The notes below the pieces were generated by a model. That model was not told the DNA's origin. It worked only from the letters and a program-made list of their open reading frames with translations, and searched no databases. A program made the translations under genes and the position numbers. From positions 1-17,236 of the forward strand of contig URBM01000024.1 of NCBI GenBank assembly GCA_900545995.1: 17,236 nucleotides of DNA, read 5' to 3'. Below are positions 6,222-13,356 of this stretch, piece by piece (the stretch's first letter is position 1; the number at the start of each line of letters is the position of its first letter). This stretch comes from an uncultured Collinsella sp. GTDB lineage: Bacteria; Actinomycetota; Coriobacteriia; Coriobacteriales; Coriobacteriaceae.

Positions 6222-6713
6222 TTACGCCGGCATGGCCCCGAACCCGTCTATCAGGAACAGCCTGAGAACCAGCTTGATGACATTTCCCGGTTTGACTTCT
6301 GCCGCGTCAAAGACGTGGCGCTCGGCGAGCTCGCTGCAGTATGCATAGATGTCGCGGATAAGGTCCGCGCCCGAGAGCGTAAACATGTAGCCTGCGTCCG
6401 AAAGCGCATTGGGCGCGGCAGGCAACTTGGCCATGTGACAGAACGTTTGCAGGTCGGGCGCCATAACGTTCTGGTAGTCGAGGTGGCCGTTGGCATCCTG
6501 CGCGGCAAGCTCCAATTGGCGCACAAAATCCAGCGCCGCCGCTAACACAAAGCTCGGCGTAGGCGCATTGACGTCCTGAGTGGTCGCCACAAGCCTGCCC
6601 GCCGCCTGCGTGACAAGCCAAGCGACCTCGCGCTGGCAACGCACGGCCTTGCGCGTAACCGGCTTGATGGACGAAGAAGAAACGCTTCCCTTAGGCGGAT
6701 TCGAAGCAGCCAT
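6222..6713 (-). CDS. Hypothetical 163-aa protein, predicted mostly helical
   Basis: I do not recognise this protein. The likely start at 6713 (MAASNPPKGS) has GGGAGGG a few bases upstream; the frame stays open to 6806 but no ribosome binding site supports the longer form. After a Ser/Pro-rich N-terminus of about 20 residues, the sequence reads as amphipathic helices: CQREVAWLVTQAAGRLV at about 26-42 and ALDFVRQLELAAQDA around 60-75. A segment with Cys, His and Met (LQTFCHMAKLP) follows. The C-terminus VIKLVLRLFLIDGFGAMPA is hydrophobic but too short and charged for a confident membrane span. It is transcribed away from the HNH gene, so the two may share a control region at 6714-6894. TATACT on the minus strand at 6776-6771 is a possible -10. 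Codon choice resembles the neighbours, so it is likely a real gene. Confidence 0.7.
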   Translation of the reverse strand: MAASNPPKGSVSSSSIKPVTRKAVRCQREVAWLVTQAAGRLVATTQDVNAPTPSFVLAAALDFVRQLELAAQDANGHLDYQNVMAPDLQTFCHMAKLPAAPNALSDAGYMFTLSGADLIRDIYAYCSELAERHVFDAAEVKPGNVIKLVLRLFLIDGFGAMPA

Positions 6714-6894
6714 AAGACCCTCCCATGAACAATCCGGCCCAACAAGCCCGGATGAAACACGTGCTACATCAGTATACAGGGGAGTGGGGTAGCGGGGTAC
6801 AAGCACGCCAGCGGCAAACCGAGAGCATCAACGATGTGCCGATCGCGGAATGAGATCTCGTAATAATTGACTCTCGGCCATATTATTGAGGGGC

Positions 6895-6942
6895 ATGACT
6901 CGCGTTCGTATGGTTGTAGGTGCTGGCGATGAACGACATTGA
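6895..6942 (+). CDS. Possible 15-codon upstream ORF overlapping the HNH start
   Basis: ATG at 6895 follows TTGAGGGGC, a better ribosome binding site than that of the HNH gene itself. The frame reads MTRVRMVVGAGDERH and stops at 6940-6942, overlapping the first codons of the HNH gene at 6929 in another frame. It could be a leader peptide allowing translational coupling. It could also be chance, or the trace of a single-base assembly error that hides a longer N-terminus. Confidence 0.3.
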   Translation: MTRVRMVVGAGDERH

Positions 6943-8011
6943 CCTTGCTGTTCCGTTGATGGATGGACCAAGCTATGACCGCGCCTGCAGTCTCGTGCCT
7001 TCCGAATACGTTGAGGCATGGGAGTGGTTTCTGGGTGAGGAACAGCGCGGCGGCGTTTGGACCAGCCTTCCGCACCACACCAAGGAAGATAGCCCTCAGT
7101 ATCAGTACCGTTTGAGAATTGGCTCGGACTTCTTTCCCGTAACGCGGGATTCAGGGATCTTCTGGCCGGGCCAGGATCGGGTGAAGCAAGATCCCAATAA
7201 GATCTTTGCGCTTTCGGTCCATAACTCTAAAAAGAGCTTCTACACCGATGTGCCTCCGCTCTATTTGGATGACGGTACGTGGGTCATTAAGTATTCGGTC
7301 CAAGCGCCAGGCGCCGTTGGTTCTCGAGACCAGAATTACAACCGTAAAATGCTCAACTGCATGGAATGTGGCGTCCCAGTCGGAGTCATATTTGCAACCG
7401 AGGTGGGCTATAAGGTGCTCGGCCTTGCGTTTGTTGAGCGGTTCGAGCCCGAAAACGGATGGTTTGTTCTGCACGGTCCTGTTCATAAAGGCGGACCGGA
7501 CCCTCGTTTTGCGCCCGACATGAGTTATCTGAAGCACATACCCGTCGATATTGAGTTTGCCGGACAGGGTGTGACCGACGACGAAAAGGTCCGCTATGCG
7601 TTAAGGCGCGAGCGATTGGGGCAGCAATGGTTCCGCAAGCAGCTCGTTGCCGCCTATGATGGCCGTTGCGCGGTGTCGGACTGCGGCGTCAACGAAGCTC
7701 TGGAGGCTGCACATATCGAGAATTACTCGGGACCCAAATCGCAGGTTGCCAGCAACGGTATTCTGCTTCGGCGCGATCTTCATTCCCTATTTGATGCTCA
7801 CCTGATTTCGTTTGAGCCTGTTTGCGGCGAATATCGGCTGTGCGGATCGTACCTGCTGGATAAGACCGACTACGCTTCCTTTGCGGGTGCGACGCTAAGG
7901 CAGCCGAATGAGCGTCAGTGGCGACCCGATACGGTGTTTCTTGAGGCCCATCGCATTGAGTTCGATCGCTCGGAAAAGAAGCGTGAAAAGGCGGGGCTTC
8001 TGCCGTATTAG
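6929..8011 (+). CDS. HNH endonuclease with N-terminal putative SRA-like base-recognition region
   Basis: The 360-aa protein carries a C-terminal HNH_2-type nuclease domain at about 230-300. Its visible features are CAVSDC (Cys247, Cys252), EAAHI (His262), SNG (Asn276) and DLHSLFD (His285), which together form the beta-beta-alpha metal nuclease core. The N-terminal half (about 28-185) is not a known catalytic fold by motif. Its layout, NRKMLNCMECGVPVGVIFA then YKVLGLAFVERF and FVLHGPV, resembles the SRA-like modified-DNA reading domains fused to HNH in ScoMcrA-type (type IV) restriction enzymes. That link is inference from pattern. ATG 6929 has only a modest site (GTAGGTG); GTG at 6920 is an alternative start. 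No methyltransferase is adjacent, in keeping with a stand-alone modification-dependent nuclease. Third-position T is more frequent than in the flanking core genes, a mild hint of transfer. Confidence 0.82.
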   Translation: MNDIDLAVPLMDGPSYDRACSLVPSEYVEAWEWFLGEEQRGGVWTSLPHHTKEDSPQYQYRLRIGSDFFPVTRDSGIFWPGQDRVKQDPNKIFALSVHNSKKSFYTDVPPLYLDDGTWVIKYSVQAPGAVGSRDQNYNRKMLNCMECGVPVGVIFATEVGYKVLGLAFVERFEPENGWFVLHGPVHKGGPDPRFAPDMSYLKHIPVDIEFAGQGVTDDEKVRYALRRERLGQQWFRKQLVAAYDGRCAVSDCGVNEALEAAHIENYSGPKSQVASNGILLRRDLHSLFDAHLISFEPVCGEYRLCGSYLLDKTDYASFAGATLRQPNERQWRPDTVFLEAHRIEFDRSEKKREKAGLLPY

Positions 8012-8133
8012 CGTATTTGGCTTTGGCATTCTTTGACGATCGTGTTGTTTGATCGGATCGCGTGGCGATGCAATCTCGCGCCCGCCCGCCGGTGCATGCT
8101 CTTCCTGATTTGTATAGCGAGAGGGGAGCGTGT

Positions 8134-8418
8134 ATGAGCTGGCGAGGCGATATTGCGATGGGGAAGTACGGAAAACTGCCGTGTGCCCTTATAGACAACA
8201 ATATGTTTCCGAGCGTAGAGGTTGATTGCGGGTCGTTTGTCGTCACCTGCCCTTGCTGCGGCTCGCAAATACCGTGTCTCGACATTCGGTTTATCGATGC
8301 GCGCGACAGACTCAGCGACGAAGTGAGAAAACGGACAGGCGTTCATATGCCGGTGTATCCGGAGAAATGCCCTGTTTGTGGCCTCGATATCGTGTACGAC
8401 GCCGGCGACGAGGGATAG
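8134..8418 (+). CDS. Small zinc-ribbon protein, unknown function
   Basis: This 94-aa protein has two CxxC knuckles, CPCCGS (Cys39 and Cys42, with an extra Cys41) and CPVCG (Cys79 and Cys82). They are about 37 residues apart and typical of a structural zinc ribbon. The region between is charged (DIRFIDARDRLSDEVRKRTG) and probably helical. The start at 8134 follows GAGGGGAG at about 5 bases; an earlier in-frame start at 8062 lacks a ribosome site and adds a Pro/Arg-rich extension that looks non-coding. It lies 122 bp downstream of the HNH gene on the same strand with no obvious terminator between, so co-transcription is possible. Zinc ribbons of this size may bind nucleic acid or a protein partner. 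No family is recognised. Confidence 0.7.
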   Translation: MSWRGDIAMGKYGKLPCALIDNNMFPSVEVDCGSFVVTCPCCGSQIPCLDIRFIDARDRLSDEVRKRTGVHMPVYPEKCPVCGLDIVYDAGDEG

Positions 8419-8455
8419 GTGATGCGGAGAAGTTGGCTGTGAGTGTCTTTTGCCT

Positions 8456-9142
8456 CTACAAATAAATCCCCTCACCGAGTTGCTTGTGGAACTCGGCGTG
8501 ATGGTCGCGTGCCCAGGTAAAGAGCGCCTGGTCAAAGTCGGTACGCGTGGCCGGGACGCCAAAGACGCCGGCAACTTCGACGCGTATAAACTCCAGTGCC
8601 GGCAGCTTGTTGATGGCAGTGAGGGCAAACGGGGACGAGGGCTCCTCGAACAGATAGCGGCTGCCTTGCAGCGCGTCGCAACTGGTGCACGTGTTGCCGA
8701 GCGACGGGGCTTTGGAGGCTCGCGCGCCTACGGGCTTGTAGCCGCAGCGCTTATGAAGGTAGTCGCGGATCTCGCCCGGCACGCAGCCAAGAGCGGGCAC
8801 GATGGCGAGTGCGTTGGCGTTGGCCGTGTCGATGGCAATGTACCTGGCTTCGTTGGGCGCGTGCGCGATGGCGATGCTCTCGTCGTTATCGGTTCGATAG
8901 GGAATGCCGAAGGCCGCGACCGAGGTCTCTTTGTGACACTTCCAGCACTCGCGCTTGCCCAGTACTAGATATATATACGGTGCTGAGGGGTCGGATCGGT
9001 CAACACCGGGCAGCCACTCGGCAAAGGGCTCGGGGTTGACGCCGCTGGGCACATACCAGATCTTCTTGGTCCGGTCCCATTTGGCGCCCAGCGCCTTGGC
9101 TTCTTCTTTGTGCGAAAAGGGGACATCGAGCTCGGTGCGCAT
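8456..9142 (-). CDS. DUF5710 domain-containing protein with split CxxC pairs
   Basis: The N-terminal 45 residues (LDVPFSHKEEAKALGAKWD, then KIWYVPSG and PFAEWLP) match the DUF5710 pattern, a small domain of unknown function common in mobile-element and toxin or primase-like proteins. The rest of this 228-aa protein is unfamiliar. It contains CWKC at 66-69 and CTSC at 152-155, likely a zinc site built from two distant knuckles, with an intervening block rich in hydrophobic strands (SIAIAHAPNEARYIAIDTANANALAIVPALG). The start at 9142 follows AAGGAG at about 7 bases; the frame is open to 9403, but that extension is low in family signal and runs towards the tRNA terminator. It converges with the zinc-ribbon gene, with a 37-base gap. 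The 246 bases upstream to the tRNA terminator hold no gene; a TATCCT -10-like box (9183-9178, minus) is weak. Function unknown. Confidence 0.8.
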   Translation of the reverse strand: MRTELDVPFSHKEEAKALGAKWDRTKKIWYVPSGVNPEPFAEWLPGVDRSDPSAPYIYLVLGKRECWKCHKETSVAAFGIPYRTDNDESIAIAHAPNEARYIAIDTANANALAIVPALGCVPGEIRDYLHKRCGYKPVGARASKAPSLGNTCTSCDALQGSRYLFEEPSSPFALTAINKLPALEFIRVEVAGVFGVPATRTDFDQALFTWARDHHAEFHKQLGEGIYL

Positions 9143-9380
9143 AGCGGCTCCTTGGTGCTGCAGGTGCAAGTGGCTCAAGGATACCGCAGGGCGCAGACAT
9201 CGCGGCGTTTTGCTGAGAAGTTGCGGCTCGGATGGGTTCGAGACGCGTTGGTCTCGGCCTCGGTGGCTATTGGGGCGGTTTTGATTGACTGCGGAGTCAG
9301 CCGGGATAGGCACTTGGGTCGCTGACGTGGTTTTGTGCATGGGCAGGGCGGTTGGAGCTGCTAGCTGATTTGGCGACATA

Positions 9381-9416
9381 AAACAAAACAGCCCAGAGGA
9401 CATAGCCTCTGAGCTG
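9381..9416 (-). terminator. Rho-independent terminator of tRNA-Val
   Basis: On the minus strand CAGCTCAGAGG (9416-9406) pairs with CCTCTGGGCTG (9399-9389), with one wobble and a 6-base loop, followed by TTTTGTTT. It starts 8 bases past the tRNA CCA end, so the tRNA is a single-gene transcript. Confidence 0.85.
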
Positions 9417-9424
9417 CGAACATT

Positions 9425-9499
9425 TGGTGGGCGTTAGAAGATTTGAACTTCTGACCTCTTCCGTGTCAGGGAAGCGCTCTCCCCCTGAGCTAAACGCCC
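9425..9499 (-). tRNA. tRNA-Val (anticodon GAC)
   Basis: On the minus strand the acceptor arms GGGCGTT (from 9499) and AACGCCC (to 9429) pair fully, followed by ACCA, so the CCA tail is genomically encoded. The D stem is GCTC/GAGC. The anticodon arm is CTTCC-CTGACAC-GGAAG with anticodon GAC (Val, reading GTC and GTT). The T arm is AGAAG-TTCAAAT-CTTCT. All helices are intact. I see no duplicated tRNA 3' end nearby that would mark an attachment site. Confidence 0.95.
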
Positions 9500-9528
9500 G
9501 ATCAAGGGTGCGCAAGCGCGCAAGGGAT

Positions 9529-9557
9529 AATATAACGGAGCCTGAACTCGGTGGCAA
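9529..9557 (-). promoter_or_regulatory. Promoter of tRNA-Val
   Basis: On the minus strand TTGCCA (9557-9552) and TATATT (9534-9529) are separated by exactly 17 bases, close to the sigma-70/SigA consensus. Transcription would begin near 9522, about 23 bases before the mature tRNA 5' end. This is the clearest promoter in the window. Confidence 0.75.
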
Positions 9558-9696
9558 GAACATTTTTAAAAATCGCTTACATTGTGGAATTCGGGGGCTT
9601 TGTCGTATCCATTTCAAAAGAGCCTGCTGCCGCGATTTGGCTGTCGCATAATGCAAGGCCATTGCGGTATCGAGCTATGGAAAGACGCCTGCGGAA

Positions 9697-9719
9697 TTGT
9701 CCTACCGATAAGCGGACAA
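9697..9719. promoter_or_regulatory. Small inverted repeat upstream of the EamA gene
   Basis: TTGTCC (9697-9702) and GGACAA (9714-9719) are separated by 11 bases in the otherwise featureless 230-bp stretch ahead of the transporter. It could be an operator. The match is short enough to be chance, and no clear promoter is visible around it. Confidence 0.25.
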
Positions 9720-9788
9720 GCCTCCAGCTGGTGACTTCGCCGTGGTAAGGTAAGCCGAATTGTTTCCAGGCTGTTTCGGGGGAGTGGA

Positions 9789-10811
9789 ATGAGCAAAGAG
9801 TGTGTCGAGCAGGTCGAAGGCGCAGGGGCTTCGGTGCCGATGACCGATATATCGAACATTGATGTGCCCGAGGGCACCGACGAGCTCAGCCGCAACACCC
9901 GTCGCGCATGGCGCGACCGCCTGAACAGCGCTTCGACGCGCAAGATGATCACGGGCGTCTTGGCTACGCTGGTGGGCGGTTCGTTTTGGGGCTTCTCGGG
10001 CACCAGCGCGAGTTTTTTGTTCGATACCTACCATGTCGATACGCTGTGGCTTATGAGCGTGCGTCAGATTCTCGCCGGCCTGCTCTTTATGGCTGTGGTT
10101 GTCACGCGCGACCGCGCACGCCTGGTCAAGCTTTGGACGACGCCCGCTGATCGCAAGCAGCTGCTGCTCTTTACCGCTTTTGGCCTGCTGTTCAACCAGT
10201 TTTGCTATCTTTCGGCCGTGCGCCTGACGAACGCCGGAACCGCGACGGTGCTCCAGTGCCTGCAGCTCGTTATCATCATGGGCTACGCCTGCGTGACCGA
10301 TCGCCGTATGCCGCGTACTCGCGAAGTCATCGGCATTGGCCTGGCTCTGGGTGGAACCTTTTTAATCGCCACCGGCGGCGACCCCACCAGCCTGAATATC
10401 TCGCCGCTTGGCCTGGCAGCAGGTCTTATGTGTGCGGTCAGCGCCGCGTGTATGGCGGTGATTCCCGCCAAGATCCTGCCCGAATACGGCAGCCCCATCG
10501 TCACGGGCTCGGCAATGCTCACGGCGGGCGTGGTCTCGTGCGTCTTCGTGCAGCCCTGGGCGCATATGCCGGCGCTCGACGCTGCCGGCATCGAGGCGCT
10601 CGCGGTGTTCGTGGTTATCGGCTCGTTTTTTGCTTACATGCTTTATATGCAGGGCGTTAAGGACATCGGCTCGGTGCGCGCGAGCCTCATCGGAACTGTG
10701 GAGCCGGTTTCGGCGACCATCACCAGCGCCGTTATGCTGGGGACGGTGTTTTTGCCGACCGACCTTATCGGCTTTGTCATGATCATCGTGATGATGTTCC
10801 TCACGGTGTAG
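9789..10811 (+). CDS. EamA family (DMT superfamily) membrane transporter
   Basis: The 340-aa protein has a hydrophilic N-terminal tail of about 53 residues followed by roughly ten hydrophobic segments in two homologous halves, the 10-TM drug/metabolite transporter layout. The first EamA repeat starts at ITGVLATLVGGSFWGFSGTS (54-73) and runs through FLFDTYHVDTLWLMSVRQ and the TATVLQCLQLVIIMGYA segment to about 197. The second repeat starts near LGLAAGLMCAVSAACMAVIP (207-226) and ends with the SLIGTVEPVSATITSAVMLG signature (299-318) and a last helix (LIGFVMIIVMMFL). Such proteins export or import amino acids, nucleotides or other small metabolites; the substrate cannot be read from sequence. 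The tail is longer than usual and acidic. GGGGGAG lies just upstream of the ATG. The gene stands alone between tRNA-Val and the DUF4012 gene. Confidence 0.9.
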   Translation: MSKECVEQVEGAGASVPMTDISNIDVPEGTDELSRNTRRAWRDRLNSASTRKMITGVLATLVGGSFWGFSGTSASFLFDTYHVDTLWLMSVRQILAGLLFMAVVVTRDRARLVKLWTTPADRKQLLLFTAFGLLFNQFCYLSAVRLTNAGTATVLQCLQLVIIMGYACVTDRRMPRTREVIGIGLALGGTFLIATGGDPTSLNISPLGLAAGLMCAVSAACMAVIPAKILPEYGSPIVTGSAMLTAGVVSCVFVQPWAHMPALDAAGIEALAVFVVIGSFFAYMLYMQGVKDIGSVRASLIGTVEPVSATITSAVMLGTVFLPTDLIGFVMIIVMMFLTV

Positions 10812-10960
10812 CTAGCGCCGCTGCCAAGACGGAAAAGGTGTTGTGCCGCATTTTCGCCAATTGATGTCCGTGTCTGGAGTTTAGCTGTCGATGCTCAAAA
10901 TGCCATAAACTAGTAACGTTATGGACTTTTTCATTGCGACTCAATTGCGAGGATTTCTTT

Positions 10961-13273
10961 ATGGCTGGTAATCACTTTAAGGGCAGCGATAGCGGCCGCC
11001 CTGCAGTTCCGCCGCGTCCGAACGGGGCTGGTAAGGCCGGCACGCCGGGCGGCGCTGGACAGGGCGGTTCCGGTAAGCGCGTGTCCCCGGGCGAGACGGC
11101 GATGTTTACCGCTCTGTACGAGCAGTCTCAAAAGGCAAAAAAGACCGGCCGTGCAAGAGGAAATGTCTTTGCGGGCGGTGCAACCTCTGCGTCGCAGCCG
11201 AGCGGGGCTCCTTCGGTACCTGCGAACAACGCAGGTGCTGCCAACGCCGCGAATGGCGCCGGCAACGTTAATGCCGGCAAGGCCGACAACAATACTCCCT
11301 CTGCCGGTGGCGCGGGGCTTACGGGTAACCTCGGCACGATTTACACCGGCGCCTCCGAGACAGGCACGTTCGCCCGCCTGGATGATAGCGGTGCCGAGTT
11401 TGCGGGCTCGGGTTCCAAGGAAGATTATTACGATTTTGGCTTGAACTACGGTAGCGATGCTTCGTCGAGTTCGACCTCTGACGGTCTGGTCCGTCATCGC
11501 CATCGCAAGGGCGAGCGCAAAAAGCGTCACACCGGCGCCATTATTGCCGCTGTAGTCGCGGTGCTTCTCGTTGCGCTTGGCGCAAGCGGCTTTATGCTGC
11601 TTAACTCGGCAAAGACCGTAAAGAGCGAAGCGAAGGAGGCTGTCGAGATCGTCGGTGGCCTTAAGGACAAGGTCACGTCGGGCGATTTTTCGACGCTGCC
11701 TGACGACGCGAAGAAGATCGATGAGCTCTGTAACAGCATGAAGGCGGAGACCTCGAGCCCGCTGTGGACGGCGGCTTCGTTTATCCCGGTGTATGGCAGC
11801 GATATCAATGCGGCCCGCACCATGATTGACGCCCTGTCCGATGTCTCGAGCAATGCGCTGGTTCCCATGGCCGATAACCTTTCGCAGGCTACGCCCGGCA
11901 AGCTGTTCCAGGACGGCATGATTAACGTGTCCGCGCTGCAGGCGGTCGCCGATTCGCTTTCCAGCAGCTCGAAGGTGTTCAAGAGCGCCAACGAGAAGGT
12001 CCAGGGCATTGGCGATACTCATATTTCCCAGGTGACCGAGCTGGTCGATAAGGCCAAGGACGGCTTTGCCACCCTCAACGGCGCGGTTGACGCGGCGGAG
12101 AAGGTCGCCCCCGTCCTTCCCCAGATGCTCGGCGCCAACGGCCAGACGCGCAACTACCTTATGTACGCCATGAACAACGTCGAGATTCGTGCCTGCGGCG
12201 GCTTTGGCGGTTCGCAGGGCCTGATTTCGGTCACCGACGGTCAGATGTCGATTGGCGAGTTTGTTCCCCGCATTGGACTCAGCGAGGATGAGGCGGTCGA
12301 GAGCGTCGACGAAGAGGATGAGGCGCTGTTCGGCAACCACAGCAACCTGTACAACTCGGGCAATACCTATTCGCCTGATTGGCCCCGCAACTCGCAGCGT
12401 GTCGCCGCGCTGTGGAAGTCCCAGTATGGACAGGACGTTGATGGCGTCATCGGTATCGACCCGGTGTTCCTGCAGTATCTGCTGGGCCTGGTCGGTAACG
12501 TGTCACTGCCCGACGGAACGGTTGTCGACGGCACCAACGCCGCAAAGGTCCTCATGCACGATGTGTACTGGAACTATCCGGTCGAGGAGTCGGACGGCAT
12601 CTTTGCATCCGTCGCCAGCGCTGCCTTTGACAAGATTCTTGGCGGTATCGGCGACGTCGATGTTGCGAACCTTGTCAGCGCCGTTGAGCGCGGTGCCGAA
12701 GAGGGCCGCCTGATCGCGTGGATGAAAAACGATGACGAGCAGAACGCTATCAAGGAGATGAACATCGACGCCTCGCTGCCCGATCCGGATGACCCGAGTG
12801 AAGATCCCGTTGCTGGTGTCTACTTTAACAACCTGAGCTTCTCCAAGCTCGACTGGTACCTGAATGCCGATACGCAGATTGGCCAGGGCATCAAGAACGG
12901 TGACGGCACATGCTCGTATCGCATCACCGTTACCCTGACGAACATCATGACGCAGGAGGAGGCCGGCAAGCTGCCCGACTACGTCGCGGCGAGCGCGCCC
13001 GATGCCGCGCGCGACGACGAGCGTCTGAATGTCTCGTTGTTTGCCCCGACGGGCGGCAACATTACTGATCTGACCGTCGAGGGCACCCAGTTTGGTCTTG
13101 GCGCCGCTACGTGGCATGGAATCCCCTTCTATTCGGGCACCGTTGACCTGCATGCTGGCGAGACGACGACGATCACGTATACGCTGACCACGTCGTCCGA
13201 GGCGGGGGACAAGCCGCTTACGCTGCGTCAGACTCCTACATGCCAGGCGGCTCGCGACAGCGCGTCGGCGTAG
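10961..13273 (+). CDS. Membrane-anchored DUF4012 domain protein with low-complexity N-terminal tail
   Basis: The 770-aa protein has three parts. Residues 1-175 are disordered and rich in Gly, Ala, Asn and Ser. A basic stretch, RHRHRKGERKKRH (about 178-190), then precedes one membrane helix (GAIIAAVVAVLLVALGASGF, about 192-211). The rest should be extracellular by the positive-inside rule. It carries the DUF4012 pattern: RNYLMYAMNNVEIRACGGFG, DWPRNSQRVAALW and DVDGVIGIDPVFLQYLLGLV, with a helical stretch before it (about 215-370) and a beta-rich C-terminus ending in a Ser/Ala tail. DUF4012 proteins occur widely in actinobacteria, often near cell-surface polysaccharide genes. The start at 10961 follows GCGAGGA; an upstream TTG at 10934 is less likely. 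glmM follows 83 bases later, so a cell-envelope role is reasonable but unproven. Confidence 0.88.
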   Translation: MAGNHFKGSDSGRPAVPPRPNGAGKAGTPGGAGQGGSGKRVSPGETAMFTALYEQSQKAKKTGRARGNVFAGGATSASQPSGAPSVPANNAGAANAANGAGNVNAGKADNNTPSAGGAGLTGNLGTIYTGASETGTFARLDDSGAEFAGSGSKEDYYDFGLNYGSDASSSSTSDGLVRHRHRKGERKKRHTGAIIAAVVAVLLVALGASGFMLLNSAKTVKSEAKEAVEIVGGLKDKVTSGDFSTLPDDAKKIDELCNSMKAETSSPLWTAASFIPVYGSDINAARTMIDALSDVSSNALVPMADNLSQATPGKLFQDGMINVSALQAVADSLSSSSKVFKSANEKVQGIGDTHISQVTELVDKAKDGFATLNGAVDAAEKVAPVLPQMLGANGQTRNYLMYAMNNVEIRACGGFGGSQGLISVTDGQMSIGEFVPRIGLSEDEAVESVDEEDEALFGNHSNLYNSGNTYSPDWPRNSQRVAALWKSQYGQDVDGVIGIDPVFLQYLLGLVGNVSLPDGTVVDGTNAAKVLMHDVYWNYPVEESDGIFASVASAAFDKILGGIGDVDVANLVSAVERGAEEGRLIAWMKNDDEQNAIKEMNIDASLPDPDDPSEDPVAGVYFNNLSFSKLDWYLNADTQIGQGIKNGDGTCSYRITVTLTNIMTQEEAGKLPDYVAASAPDAARDDERLNVSLFAPTGGNITDLTVEGTQFGLGAATWHGIPFYSGTVDLHAGETTTITYTLTTSSEAGDKPLTLRQTPTCQAARDSASA

Positions 13274-13310
13274 GGTTTTTCTGGTAGCGCAGATAATCGA
13301 GTACCATTTT

Positions 13311-13344
13311 GGGGCGGACAGGCAATCTGTTCGCCCCTATTTTG
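13311..13344 (+). terminator. Hairpin between DUF4012 gene and glmM
   Basis: GGGGCGGACAG (13311-13321) pairs with CTGTTCGCCCC (13327-13337), with one wobble and a 5-base loop, followed by TATTTTG. It reads as a terminator for the DUF4012 gene, yet it ends only 19 bases before the glmM start and 8 bases before its AAGGAG site. Any glmM transcript starting upstream must therefore pass through it. Attenuation or partial readthrough is possible. Confidence 0.65.
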
Positions 13345-13356
13345 TAAGGAGAGCGC

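Noticed and set aside
9239..9256. CGAGAC/GTCTCG inverted repeat upstream of the DUF5710 gene
   Set aside because: It is only 6 bp per arm and without promoter context; chance is likely in this composition.
9425..9499. tRNA-Val considered as an integration site
   Set aside because: No integrase and no direct repeat of the tRNA 3' end could be found in the window.
10931..12340. 469-codon open frame on the minus strand opposite the DUF4012 gene
   Set aside because: It is a shadow of the real gene, without domain signal or a credible start.
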